The notes under the pieces are model-generated. The model was not told the origin of the DNA. It did no database searches and worked only from the letters and a program-made list of their open reading frames with translations. A stretch of 64,000 nucleotides of DNA. Source: Plotosus lineatus (lineage: Eukaryota; Chordata; Actinopteri; Siluriformes; Plotosidae). This document shows, in pieces, positions 1-11,300 of the stretch. Made by a program: the position numbers and the translations under genes. Where the stretch lies: NCBI GenBank assembly GCA_024760905.1, contig CM045729.1, positions 81,162,550-81,226,549 of the forward strand, given 5' to 3'. Every line of letters starts with the position of its first letter. Within the stretch, counting starts at the first letter, position 1.

Positions 1-979
1 CAGTAAATGTTTTTATTTTTATCAAAATTACCCTAAAAATCTTTTTTAAAATGCATTTTTACTAAATGTCACTTAACATTGTTCACAACAGATGGCGATA
101 TTTGCACTACTTTGTATCACTATATCTCTCGCTCTCTTTCCTCTTTTCACCATGTCTCTGTCTCTCTCTCGCTCTCTCTTCTTTTACCCCCCCCCCCACA
201 CACACACACACACACAGGAATCTCAGTTGTTTCTTTTTTCGTCCATTCTGAGAATGACATTTTCGCCACCACACTGGTTGATGAATTTCTCGTTCAGCTC
301 ATGCTTTAAGAATCTCTTCAGCATGTTTCGACTCTGTGCTGAGCTCCAGAATTATTATAAATCTCTAAACTGGGGTAACAGGTCAGGAGTTGAATATATA
401 TTTCTGCCCAAATCCAGAGACAGTGTCATGTTAGTCTGGCTGGGATACAAGTGCTGTAGCCGTGGGGTTTGCAGGATGGTTCAAGGCTCTATGTTGGACT
501 GAGCAGCCTTTGATGTTCCTCTTCAGCTCTATGGAGAGCATGCTGTAGTCTCCTGGAGAAGATATGGCAGGGACAAAGCGAATGTATCGACTAACATATT
601 TCTGGAAAGCAGCTCATTATAAGTGTTTATCTGAAGCAGATGACAGAGAGAGTCTGTAAGAGAGAAAGAGAAGCAGCTGTACGCTCGAGGATTAGCTTGC
701 GGTCTTCCATGACTGTATTACAGCTGTAATATTGCAGCATGATTACTGAATTTAGAATACAAAATAAACCCAGTAAAGAAAGCACAAGTATGATAGGACT
801 TAAGCATTTAATTTGCGAGTTGTTGTATTAATTGTCCCATGGATCTTTTGAAGTTTGGGGATTTTGCCAACAGTAAAGCATTTTGTGATTTTTATATTAA
901 CTTTTCCACGAAACGCCTGAACAGTTTCTATTCCTTCACCTAAAATACTTTATATTTTTCCTCCCTTTCTGATCTACAG
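1..979. other. CCDC138 intron, no gene seen
   Basis: This is intron upstream of the first visible CCDC138 exon. It contains a C-run followed by a short CA repeat at about 187-216 and pyrimidine-rich sequence around 125-180. The polypyrimidine tract and AG at 978-979 form the acceptor of the next exon. I recognise no other coding or repeat feature here. Confidence 0.5.
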
Positions 980-1156
980 TGGACATCCTGGCACAGGCCC
1001 TCAACGTTCTTCATGGTGTCGTGGGAGAGGATGAGGGACGTGGCCTCTTTCTAAAATACAAGGCCCTGGCAGCCATTTTGGCTCTACTGAGGCCAGGAAG
1101 TCCGGGCCTATACGCTCCTTCACTGGACGTCTTGCTTCGGATGAGTGCCGAGTCTT
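980..1156 (+). CDS. ccdc138: CCDC138-like gene, internal coding exon (third from last)
   Basis: This is an internal exon of a gene I assign to coiled-coil domain-containing protein 138, a poorly characterised vertebrate protein reported at centrosomes/centriolar satellites. A pyrimidine-rich acceptor ends in AG at 978-979 and a GTGAGT donor starts at 1157. The exon begins with two bases of a split codon, reads 58 codons open (beginning DILAQALNVLHG) and ends with one base of a codon that the exon at 12193 completes. The peptide is a leucine-rich helical segment typical of the conserved C-terminal region and has no membrane segment or catalytic motif. Assignment rests on remembered similarity to the CCDC138 C-terminus and on the convergent EDAR gene downstream, which is its neighbour in human. 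Earlier exons lie outside the window. Confidence 0.72.
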
Positions 1157-1162
1157 GTGAGT

Positions 1163-2875
1163 TTTGGAACGTGGCAAACATTACACTGTTGTAAATTAAT
1201 AACAACTAGAACTCCATGCAGAGAATGAAAACCTCCAACATGGTAGTGCAGTGTCTAAACTTTTCAATCCAGGCTTTATTGGCAGGTATAGAATCACGGT
1301 GCCCCTTGTGGCCTGTTCCGCAATTACTTTTTAGCACTGTGGTTTTTTTTTCTCCTGGCACATTCTGGGTAATTTCCAATTCTTTGTCATATCAGTCAAT
1401 GTTAAAAAAATCTTTCAAAACCCTAATGGATCCGGTTCCTGATCTCACCCAAAATTTAATCAGTTCTTTGTTGAACCAAAACACACGTTAAGTGAAAAAA
1501 TTTTGTGGGAATCCATCAATTAGTTTTCAAGTGATTATGGTCACAGACACATGACCAATCTCCGAACCTCCCCACCCTTCTGAAGCTAAATCTCATACAG
1601 TATGCTTGAACCTTTTTCTTATAGATTTTATGCAGTCACATACATTTCTGAACAGCTCACTGAAGTAGGAAACTGTAGCGAATGAGAGACTGGAATTTAA
1701 GGAAAATTTCAGAGTCCAAAGCAGAGCCGGAGACTGAGGATTAAGCATCAAATAGATGTGTTTTTATCACTTCTCCAGAGCTCCGTAAGCGTAGAGGAAT
1801 GTCAGAGAAGTGATAACATTACATGTTTCCCTTCTTTTGGTGACTCCAAGGCACTTTAATCATTCATTGCTCACACAGGCGCGTGTGAGATGAGGTATCA
1901 CACGCGTTTCTAGAACATCATTAACACGTCCATCGGCCCGCTTCCGTCCCGCTCCATTCAGCACTAAAGTGTCAGGCGAGGCTAATAAACTTCTCCCAAA
2001 CGTATACCGTGTACCTTAAGGTGGAACAAGTTTGTGAGTATTGGGTGTAAAGCTCTGGCGTTCTGTGTAGGAAGTCTCTTACTGAGCATGTCCTTCTCAG
2101 ATTCAACCCATCTGCTCATCAGCACACTTTACCTTAGAGGTTTGAGTGCTAATGCAGTTCCACTGTTTATTAGTGGTTTTTCCATTCTGTATAATGGCCC
2201 TCAGGTTTCCATGGTGACCAGTATTTCCTGATTTGTCCCAGAGACATGAGCTTTTCTGTAAAAATGAAAATGATGCACATATGGAGCATTTGCGAGCTAG
2301 GATTAGCATCTCAATAGCGTAATTTGGTGCTGTGGGGATGTTCCCTGTGTGCGCTTGATTCCACGTGCATTATTATTGTACGTTATCTGCGATTTATTTG
2401 TCAGCACTCAAGAGTTAAGCTTGCTGTTCGGGTTCCTGATCCTTTATGATTACACACCCACAGCGTTATGCTCTGCGTGCTGTGATCGCTACTAATCAGT
2501 GAAAAAAATTCCTTTTCTAAAGGCCGCCCGTTTCCTTTTAGTGACACTAAGCAGAGCTGGCGAATCCCAGAATGCTCAGGGGCGCCGGTTTTACGGGCTG
2601 CTAGCGATTTATGGAGGGATAATTAGCAGCTTGTGTGAAAGCACTAAGGTCAGAGAATGAGGGGAGTTCACACCTGAAGGTCACCTCCGGCATCCTGCGT
2701 TTCAGCGTAAATCCTGGCCAGCATCCTTCTCGCAGATTCGCTAATGTACTGGTGCCAAAAAAGGAGAAAGCAGTTCAACAGTCAAAATCTTCAAAGATGG
2801 ACGTCTTTGAAGTTCCTTTGGCTTTGTCTAATAGGAGACAGCACTACCTGTGAAGATGAGACAGCAGATGTGAAC

Positions 2876-2878
<3 letters not shown>
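1163..2878. other. CCDC138 intron, apparently unique sequence
   Basis: I found no coding exon or recognisable transposon. Several short open frames occur, but none has splice context or family resemblance. The stretch 1640-2640 is not obviously repetitive and could hold non-coding regulatory sequence. Confidence 0.35.

Positions 2879-2932
<54 letters not shown>
2879..2932 (+). repeat. (GT)n microsatellite
   Basis: About 25 uninterrupted GT units end in a short GCGCGC stretch. A smaller interrupted GT tract follows at about 3040-3062. Confidence 0.95.
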
Positions 2933-2935
<3 letters not shown>

Positions 2936-3394
2936 CCATATTTTTTCTTTTCACTAGAATAGGAATATCCAGGCTTTAGATCAAGACATTCCTTCATACA
3001 TAGATTTTCATAAATGTCATTTTGCGCCCATAATTTATTGTGTGTGTATGTGTGTGTGTGTGAGTGTGATGAGAAGAGAAAGACTATGTGGAAGGCAGAT
3101 GTGCCAAGATAAAAGGGCCAAGCTGACCCTGTGTGCTAAATCATGGGGTCAGAGGCCACCAGACTTGTGCTAATGCAGGGCAGATGATGGAAACCCAGAG
3201 AAAGGGCCAGCATTGACGTGGCGTAAGGGACTTGTCTGAGGGTCGACTAGTTCAAGCTACTTTAATGACGGGGATAAAGGTGGCGGGTATGTCCAAAGCT
3301 AGTTTCACGCCAATGCAGAGAACAGTTTCATTTATAACATTTGACGGGCGCTTTTACTCTAGAGTGATGTAGATTTGTACAACTGGGCAGTTGA

Positions 3395-3512
3395 GGGTTA
3401 CTGGCCTTGTTCTAGGGCCCAACAGTGTCAACTTGGTGGTACTGGGGGCCTGAACAGCCGACGCTCTGAACTGCAACCCCAAGCCTGAACCACTGTGCAC
3501 CACTGCTGGTGA
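3395..3512 (-). repeat. Degenerate tRNA-SINE-like fragment
   Basis: The pattern 'grouped total, tactggg, accactgtgcaccactg' resembles the reverse complement of a decayed tRNA-related SINE head. A similar segment lies at about 37630-37772. The A and B boxes are too decayed to be sure. Confidence 0.3.
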
Positions 3513-4343
3513 CGTCATCACGAAGATGAAGTCACACCAATTACCTTTTCTAATTGTAGCTCATTTCTCCATGTCTGCTTCTTCTCCACTTCACTACCTT
3601 CTTCAAAGGCTTCCTTTCTCTTCATCCTGCTCATGGTTTATAAGCGACTTCAGTTTTCTCACAAAGAACCCCTCTGCTCTCTCCACTGGCCTGCTGTTGC
3701 TGCAAGAACTCAAAACCTTTTCTAGATGTTGTTCAGGATGAACCCTCACACCAATCACCACCAACCCTGTTGTAGGTTGGCTGAATAACAAAATCCTGAC
3801 TACACATATGAAAGGATTTTCATTAGACTTGGTGGAGACACTACTATTCCAGAATCCAAGAGGGAGAATTTGATTTTTGGAATTTCAAGGTCAGAGGTGC
3901 GGTCAGAGCAAATCCAGAAAACTTTGGAGATGGAGTGCTTCAAACAAGTGTTGATCGACCTGCCTTTACTATGGAATATCATAAGGCACCAAACGCTAAT
4001 CGTATCATTTGAAAGTTCACATACAGTTTTCTGTTAAAGGTCAACCCCCAGCCATCTATTAAAGCTTTGGCTTGTGATCTCTTTAGGTGACAGGATGTCA
4101 CATAGACACTAAATCTGTAGACGGGATGCACCAGTGATGCTCAATGTGCTGTGTGGCGTCAACTTGAACTCCACATCAACGGCATGGAAGGAGATAGAAG
4201 TAGGAAGAGGAAGAATTTATGGTCCAAATGCTTTGTGGGGAAACTGTAAAAGTTACAGTGATCAGCACAGCAGATCTGCAGGGAAAACATTTCACAAGCA
4301 AGTGAAAGACATGCATGGAAATCCCTATAAACCCCCATTAGAA
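3513..4343. other. CCDC138 intron, nothing recognised
   Basis: Unassigned intronic sequence between the decayed SINE and the large minisatellite. Its open frames have no recognisable product. Confidence 0.35.
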
Positions 4344-4520
4344 GAGTGTGTGTGGGGGGGGGAGTGAGAGTGTGTGTGTGGGAGTGAGAGTGTGTGTGTG
4401 TGGGAGTGAGAGTGTGTGTGTGTGTGGGAGTGAGAGTGTGTGTGTGTGGGAGTGAGAGTGTGTGTGTGTGGGAGTGAGAGTGTGTGTGTGTGTGTGGGAG
4501 TGAGAGTGTGTGGGAGTGAG

Positions 4521-4554
<34 letters not shown>

Positions 4555-5477
4555 AGGGAGTGAGAGTGTGTGTTTGTGTATGTGGGAGTGAGAGTGTGTG
4601 TGTGTGTGTATGTGGGAGGGAGTGAGAGTGTGTGTGTGTGTGTATGTGGGAGTGAGAGTGTGTGTGTGTGTGTATGTGGGAGTGAGAGAGTGTGTGTGTG
4701 TGAGAGAGAGTCTGTGTGTGTGAGAGAGAGTCTGTGTGTGTGAGAGAGAGTCTGTGTGTGTGAGAGAGAGTCTGTGTGTGTGAGAGAGAGTCTGTGTGTG
4801 TGGGAGTGAGTGTGTGTGTGTGTGTGTGTGTGTGGGAGTGAGAGTGAGTGTGTGTGGGAGTGAGAGTGAGTGTGTGTGGGAGTGTGAGTGAGTGTGTGTG
4901 GGAGTGTGAGTGAGTGTGTGTGAGAGTGTGTGTGTGAGTGTGTGAGTGTGAGAGTCTGTGTGTGTGTGTGGGAGTGAGAGTCTGTGTGTGTGTGTGGGAG
5001 TGAGAGTCTGTGTGTGTGTGTGTGGGAGTGAGAGTCTGTGTGTGTGTGTGGGAGTGAGAGAGTGTGTGTGGGAGTGAGAGAGTGTGTGTGTGTGGGTGTG
5101 TGAGTGTGTGTGGGAGTGAGAGAGTGTGTGTGGGAGTGAGAGAGTGTGTGGGAGTGAGAGAGTGTGTGTGGGAGTGAGAGAGTGTGTGTGGGAGTGAGAG
5201 AGTGTGTGTGGGAGTGAGAGAGTGTGTGTGGGAGTGAGAGAGTGTGTGGGAGTGAGAGAGTGTGTGTGGGAGTGAGAGAGTGTGTGTGGGAGTGAGAGAG
5301 TGTGTGTGTGGGTGTGTGAGAGTGTGTGGGTGTGTGAGTGTGTGTGTGTGTGTGTGTGAGCGTGTGTGTGTGTGTGTGGCGTGTGTGTGTGGCGTGTGTG
5401 TGTGAGCGTGTGTGTGAGAGAGTGAGTGTGTGAGAGTGAGTGTGTGAGTGAGTGTGTGAGTGTGTGTGTGTGTGTGT

Positions 5478-5514
<37 letters not shown>

Positions 5515-5642
5515 TGTGTGTGTGAGTGTGTGTGTGAGAGTGTGAGTGTGGGAGTGAGAGTGTGTGTGTGGGAGTGAGAGTGAGAGAGAGTGTGTGTATG
5601 TGTGTGTGTGGGAGTGAGAGTGAGAGAGAGTGTGTGTGTGTG
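4344..5642. repeat. Compound GT-rich minisatellite, about 1.3 kb
   Basis: This is a long array of GT runs punctuated by GGGAGTGAGAG units, with higher-order blocks. One is a perfect tandem of about 18 bp (tgagagagagtctgtgtg) at 4700-4800. Another is a GGGAGTGAGAGAGTGTGTGT unit repeated many times at 5050-5300. The + strand is almost free of C, so the - strand is stop-poor in all three frames and gives meaningless His/Thr/Leu/Ser open frames of more than 400 codons. It lies inside the CCDC138 intron. Length polymorphism and non-B DNA are likely. Confidence 0.95.
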
Positions 5643-5649
5643 CACACTC

Positions 5650-5883
5650 GAGTACAAGGAGGGTACTGGAGGTTTTCACTGGATGCATCACTCACTATAT
5701 GGGTTTATGATGGGGAGCCTGATGTTATATGAAAATTATTCCTGCATCAATACAAACTACACTGTATACGTCTTACATCTGTATGCACCTGTATTTACAT
5801 GGAGATACTAGAACATTTGGTGTGTTTGGGGGGGTGTATAGATCTATATTATATTATTTCTGCAATACTGTATATATGATGTG
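5650..5883. other. Intronic sequence, nothing recognised
   Basis: AT-rich sequence between the minisatellite and a SINE tail. No feature was recognised. Confidence 0.4.
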
Positions 5884-5985
5884 GCCCTGCAATGGCCTGG
5901 CTGTACCTCGCCCAGAGTCTGCTGAGATGGGCGCCAGCCTCCCTGTAACCAGAATTAGGAATAAGCGGCTTAGAAGATGAATGAA
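5884..5985 (+). mobile_element. SINE tail fragment
   Basis: The segment reads from 'ccctgcaatggcctgg' through 'gctgagatgggcgccagcctccc' to 'aagcggcttagaag' and a TGAATGAATA end. This is the shared 3' tail of the tRNA-headed SINEs seen elsewhere in the window. The head is missing. Confidence 0.6.
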
Positions 5986-6346
5986 TATGCATGCTGTATC
6001 CATATATTATATAGATGTCCATGTGTGTTATTTCAATGTTACTTAAGTTGTGGTGGAAGAGAATTCAGTATGGATGGTGACCTGACCATTGAATTATGGT
6101 TTATTTTGCTTGTATGTTTTGTGACAGTCATTAAAACAAGTATTTTCTATGACAGTTTATGCATATAAGGTGACCTATCAGTGGAATATTACGATACGTC
6201 ACATTTTTTGTTGTTGTTGTACGTACGGCTTGTTATCTGCACTTGGAACCTTTTGCTTGTGTAATATTGAAAATCAAAATTGTAAAAATATTTCTATGCG
6301 AGTTTAATGTGCAAGTTAAAATAATAGTAAAGATCATTTCGCTATA

Positions 6347-6830
6347 CAGTGGGCCCTTTATTATTCGCGGTTTTGCACTCACGCCCTGCATATTCACGGA
6401 TTGCTGAGTAACTGTCACGTGATTCAAATTCAGCCAATGGCTGTTCTCCCTCCTGCTGATTGGTTGAGATGATGTGCACGAATGAGAAAAAAGGGGCGTA
6501 TACAAGTTGTCAATGGGCCTTTTTTTAGTGTGTTTTAATTACCAGTTAAGCTCTATGATGCCACTCAAATGTCTGATAATGACGTGCGTCTTCTCTGGCG
6601 AAGCGCTGGAAAAGGGTAATGACGTTGGATATCGCTTCTGGAGAAATAAGACTTTCTCCTGAAGAAACAACGGTTTCCTCTGAAGTGCCTGAAGAGGAAT
6701 AATCATCTGAACTGTTGTAAAGCACTGTAGTATTAAAGTCTTTTTCAATTATTATTCCAGTACAGTACCTAAGTAGTTCACACCTGAATTCAGTCCTCTC
6801 ATCTACTACCAATAAACACAAGCACACTCA
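6347..6830. mobile_element. Decayed DNA transposon, Tigger-like left end
   Basis: After TA the sequence starts CAGTGGGCCCTTTATTATTC, followed by 'cgcggttttgcactcac'. This resembles the CAGTRGRCCCTCGGTATYCGC class of terminal repeats of pogo/Tigger-type elements. A related end is at 39276. An open frame on the - strand (6827-6546) downstream could be a transposase remnant, but I could not match it to a motif. No right end was found. Confidence 0.3.
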
Positions 6831-7067
6831 CCTCTACATCAGAGGATTAACTTACATCACATCCCTGCTTCAATGTGTTTTCTCTGGCTCCTGGTTCCAG
6901 TGTTTGTCATTTGTGTTTTTCTTCATCATCAGTACAGTATTTTAAGTGTGTGCGCTCTGCTTAAGTGCTTCCCCTTTGAATAATAAATCCACTCTGCCAT
7001 CTCACACTGCCTCCTGCATTCTGGGTCTGGCTGAAACTTCATTACGTCACACTTTTATGTTCAGTTC

Positions 7068-7412
7068 AGTTCATTTTCTGTAACCGCTTCATCCTAATTA
7101 GGGTCACGGGGAGGCTGGTGCCCATCCCAGCCAACTCAGGGCGAGGGCAGAGTACACCCTGGACAGCTCGCCAGGCCATCGCAGGGCGGAAACACGCTGA
7201 CGGCTCTGCAGCCTACTCTTGTCGAAAGTCAGCAATGGTTCCTTTACATGCCTCACACCATAGACAGTGAGAGACATGGCCGGCCTTTGATAACCCAGTT
7301 AGCTGCACTGGGGAGGACAGTGACAACCTTGTGGAGAGTGGGACTCGAACCCCCAACCTTTGGATCAGCGATCCGGCGCCTTATACAACTAGACCACCAC
7401 TGCCCTACACTT
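7068..7412 (-). mobile_element. tRNA-headed SINE, family X, AATGAA-type tail
   Basis: Read on the - strand it starts GGGCAGTGGTGGTCTAGTTG, with an A-box-like TGGTCTAGTTG and a B-box-like GGTTCGAGTCC about 50 bp apart. The SINE body follows ('cagctaactgggttatcaaagg', 'actgtctatggtgtgagg', 'ttgctgactttcga'). The tail runs through 'ctggacagctcgccagg' and 'aattaggatgaagcggttaca'. It is close to full length and is the clearest member of a family found about ten times in the window. The tRNA head is a Pol III promoter and not a functional tRNA gene. Confidence 0.75.
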
Positions 7413-7490
7413 TTATGTTGTTTATTATTATATATAATGTAGTAATGATTAAGTAAAAACTTTAATTTTGTACTGTGATGATAATGATAC

Positions 7491-8172
7491 ATTTTGCGAA
7501 AAGTATGGACATGGCTGTGATGAATACTTTCTTCCAGAAGAGACAGGAGCATAGGATGACTTATAAAAGCAGAAGTAGGAGCACAGGTAGATTACATCAT
7601 GTGTAGACGATGTAATTCTCAAAGAAGTCAGTGACTGCAAAGTAGTAGTGGGTGAGAGTGTTGCCAGACAGCAGAGGATGGTGGCGTGCTGGATAACGCT
7701 GATGGTGAGGAAGGTGAAGAAGGCAAAGGCAGAGCAGAAGACAAAGTGGTGGAAGCTGAAAAAGGAAGAGTGTTGTGTTGTCTTCAAGGAGGAGTTGAAA
7801 CAGGCTTTGGGTGGTCAGGAAGTGCTTCCAGATGACTGGACAACTACAGCTAATGTGATCAGGGAGACCGATAGGAGGGTACTTGGTGTGTCCTTTGGAA
7901 GGAAAATAAATAAGGAGACTTGGTGGTGCAATGAGGAAGTGCAAGAGTGTGTACAAAGGAAGAGGTTAGCTAAGAAGTGGGACAGTGAGAGGACCGAAGA
8001 GAGTAAACAGAAGTACAGGGAGACACGGCGAGGTAGCACAGCAAAGGTAGCGGTGTCAAATGCCAAACAAAGAGTGTATGATGAATTGTATTCTAGGTTG
8101 GACAGTGAGGAGGGAGAAAATGATTTATACAGGTTGGCACAGCAGAGAAATAGAGATGGGAAGGACATGCAA
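7491..8172 (+). mobile_element. RTE-clade LINE fragment (copy 1a), internal part
   Basis: This is an internal segment of an RTE-clade non-LTR retrotransposon, from the C-terminal part of the endonuclease ('MAVVNTFFQKR'-like start) through the linker before reverse transcriptase (…ETGRRVLGVSFGRK, VQECVQRKRLAKK, LYRLAQQRNRDGKD). It lacks both ends of the element. It abuts an oppositely oriented RTE piece at about 8172-8181. The 218-codon open frame here is transposon-derived and not a host gene. Confidence 0.85.
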
Positions 8173-8180
8173 GGACAGCA

Positions 8181-10725
8181 CTTCCAACCTGCCTGCACAT
8201 GCTTCACCTATTTTCCACACTGTCCATTGCTCTGGATTGTTGAATCCTCCACCTTCCTTATCTCTGCTACCTGTAACTTCACTGTTCCTCGTGGATCCTT
8301 TTAATTTACACACATGTATTCTGACTTTCTGAGGCTAACCTTCATTCCTCTCCTTTCCAGGGCATACCTACACCTCTCTAGCTTTGCCTCCACTTGTTCT
8401 CTGCTCTCACTACATATCACAATGTCATCTGCAAACATCATAGTCCATGGAGATTCTTGTCTAACCTCATCTGTCAGCCTCTCCATCACCATAGCAAACA
8501 AGAAGGGGCTCAGAGCTGCTCCTTGATGCAGTCCCACCTCCACCTTGAATTGGTCATGCCAACAACACAGCTCACCACTTTCTTACATCTCTTATACATG
8601 TCCTGCACCACTCTAACATACTTCTCTGCCACGCTTGACTTCCTCATGAAATACCACAGTTCTTCTCTTAGCATCCTGTCATATGCTTTCTCCAGATCCA
8701 CAAAGGCACAATGCAGCTCCTTCTGACCTTCTCTGTACTCCTCTATTAACATCCTCAGAGCAAGCACTGCATCTGTGGTGATGTTTCTTGGCATGAAACC
8801 AAACTGTTGTTCACAAATGCTGACCTCTGCCATTAGTCTAGCTTCCCCTATTCCTTCCCTTAACTTCATCATATGGCTCATCAACTTTAACCCTCTGTAG
8901 TTGCCACAACTCTGCAAGTCCAATTTGTTTGTTCTTAAAAATGGGCACAAACACACTTCTCCATTTCTCCGGCATCTGCTCACTCTCTAAGACCTTGTTG
9001 AATGATCTTGTCAGAAAATCTACTGTTACCTCTCCGAGATACTTCCATACCTCCACAGGTATATCATCAGAACCAACTGCCTTTCCACTCTTCATACTAT
9101 TTAATGCCCTTCTCACTTCACCCTTACTGATCTTTGCTACATCCTGTTCCTCAATGGTCACCTCTTCCATCTCATTTTACTCATTCATCAGCTCTTCAAA
9201 GTACTCTTTCCATCTTCCCTGCACACTTCTGTCATCAGTCAATACATTTCCCTCTGTCCTTCATCACTCTAACTTGCTGCACGTCCTTCCCATCTCTATC
9301 TCTCTGCGGTGCCAACCTGTATAAATCATTTTCCCCCTCAACCTAGCATACAAGTCATCATACGCCCTCAGTTTGGCCTTTGACACCGCTACCTTCGCCT
9401 TACACTGTGTCTCCCTGTACTCCTGTTTGCTTTCTTGGGTCCTCTCACTATCCCACTTCTACTTAGCTAACCTCTTCCTTTGTACACACTCCTGCACCTC
9501 ATTCCACCACTAAGTCTCTTTATCTACTTTCCTTCCAGAGGACACACCAAGTACCTGTCTCCCTGATCACATTTGCTGTGGTTGTCCAGTCATCTGGAAG
9601 CACTTCCTGACCACCCAAAGCCTGTTTCAACTCTTCCTTGAAGACAACACAACACTCTTCCTTTTTTAGCTTCCACCACTTTGTCTTCTGCTCTGCCTTT
9701 GCCTTCTTCACCTTCCTCACCATCAGCGTCATCCTACACACCACCATCCTATGCTGTTTGGTAACACTCTCACCCACTACTACTTTGCAGTCACTGACTT
9801 CCTTCAAATTGCATCGTCTACACAAGTCCACCTGTGTGCTTCTATAAGTCACCCTATGCTCCTGTGTCTTCTGGAAGAAAGTATTCACCACAGCCATTTC
9901 CGTCCTTTTCGCAAAATCTATCAACATCTGTCCTATTGTGTTCCTGTCCTGGATACCAAACCTGCCCATCACTTCCTCGCCCCCTCCGTTGCCTGCACCA
10001 ACATGTCTATTGAAGTATGCACCAATGACCACTCTTTTCACCTCTGGGCATACTCTGCATCACTTCATCTAACTTACTCCAGACTCTCTCCTTCTCTTCT
10101 AGCTCATATCCTGCCTGTGGGGCATGAGCACTAACAACATTGAACATCACACCTTCAATTTCTAACTTGAGACTTATCACTCTGTCTGACACTCTTTTCA
10201 CTTCTAGAACATTCCTGACAAACCCCTCCTTCAAGATGACTCCTACTCCATTTCTCTTCCCATCCAAACCATGAAAAAACAGCTTAAACCCTGCTCCTAA
10301 GCCTCTAGCCTTGCTACCTTTCCATCAGGTCTCCTGAACACACAGTATGTCCACCTTCCTCCTCTGCATCATATCAGCCAGCTCTCTACCTTTTCCTGTC
10401 ATAGTTCCAACATTCAAAGTCCCTACTCTCAGTCCTAGACTTATGCCTTTCCTCTTCTTTCTCTGCCTACGGACACGCGGGAGGCCTCTCCTTCTTCGAC
10501 CAACAGTAGTCCAATTTCCACCAGCACCCTGTTGGTTACCAGCACTGATGGCGGTCGTTGTTAACCCGGTCTCGACTGATCCTGTATGAAATTAGTATTG
10601 ATGGTTCGCATAGTGTATTTTGGCCAAAGTTTTACTCCGGATGCCCTTCCTGTCGCAACCCTCTGCATTTATCCGGGCTTGGGACTTTTGTGAGGATGGA
10701 CACTTGTTTGTGCTCATTCTCACGG
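8181..10725 (-). mobile_element. RTE-clade LINE fragment (copy 1b), 3' end missing
   Basis: Read on the - strand it runs from the 5' leader (about 10725) through endonuclease (GTLNVGTM, CVQET, VVSAHAPQ) and linker into reverse transcriptase (LEKAYDR, GLHQGAALSP, FADDIVIC). It stops after the segment encoding 'CGKEVK..VQAG' near 8181. Multiple frameshifts and stops separate the frames at 10267-10007, 10041-9520, 9170-8838, 8983-8510 and 8543-8301. Loss of the 3' end is unusual, because LINEs normally keep it. This indicates deletion or rearrangement at the junction with copy 1a. Confidence 0.88.
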
Positions 10726-10850
10726 CTGCATTCTCTTTTTCCCCACACTGTTTGTCCGATTTGCAACATTATTCATGCTGTGTGTGCTCCTGGTCGTGGA
10801 TGGCTGTTTGCATTAGCCACCATTCAAAAATCACGATCACCATGATCTCC

Positions 10851-11300
10851 ACTCGTTTACATTTACAGCATTTAGTAGGCGCTCTTATCCAGAGCGACTT
10901 CGGGAAGAGCTTTAAAGTCGCTATCACTACATATATTCTTGTACAAACAACACAGACTAAGTATGCCATCAGTCAAACTCCGGCGGTAGGTGTTTTGTGT
11001 GTGTGGGTATGTTGTTTTGTTTTGTTTTGTTTTGTGTGTTTGTATACAGCATAGTATTAATCTACTGTGTAGTAAAGTACTGCGAAAAAATTAAGTTTTC
11101 AGCCGTCGTTTGAAGATACCCAGTGACTCAGCTGTCTGGACATCCAGAGGAAGCTCATCCCACCACCTTGGAGCCACAACAGAGAAGAATTTAGACGCAT
11201 TTTTTCCTTGTCCCTTGATGGAGGGAGGGATCAGGCTAGCAGTGCTAGAGGGTCTGAGAGAACATGGGAGGCTGTTTCTTTTTCACAGGACTTCATACTA
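10851..11300 (+). repeat. Dispersed fish repeat, unclassified
   Basis: It starts 'acatttacagcatttagtag' and continues 'cgctcttatccagagcgactt'. It then has 'agccgtcgtttgaagatac', 'gtgactcagctgtctgg' and 'cccaccaccttggagcca'. I recognise this as a widespread teleost interspersed repeat from general experience, but I cannot name its family. A short TTTTG repeat lies at about 11013-11033. Confidence 0.4.

Noticed and set aside
240..520. A further CCDC138 exon upstream of 980
   Set aside because: The open frame starting near 92 includes simple repeats, and I found no acceptor/donor pair or peptide resembling the protein.
4159..5695. Open reading frames of 439-510 codons on the - strand rich in His-Thr-Leu-Ser
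   Set aside because: They exist in all three frames because the minisatellite strand lacks stop codons. The sequence is low-complexity and has no initiation or splice context.
6546..6827. 93-codon - strand frame as a host gene
   Set aside because: It follows a decayed DNA-transposon end, has no recognised domain, and lacks supporting splice structure.
7310..7412. Possible tRNA genes from A-box and B-box matches
   Set aside because: The cloverleaf does not close and the same head recurs attached to a common SINE body. These are Pol III SINE promoters.
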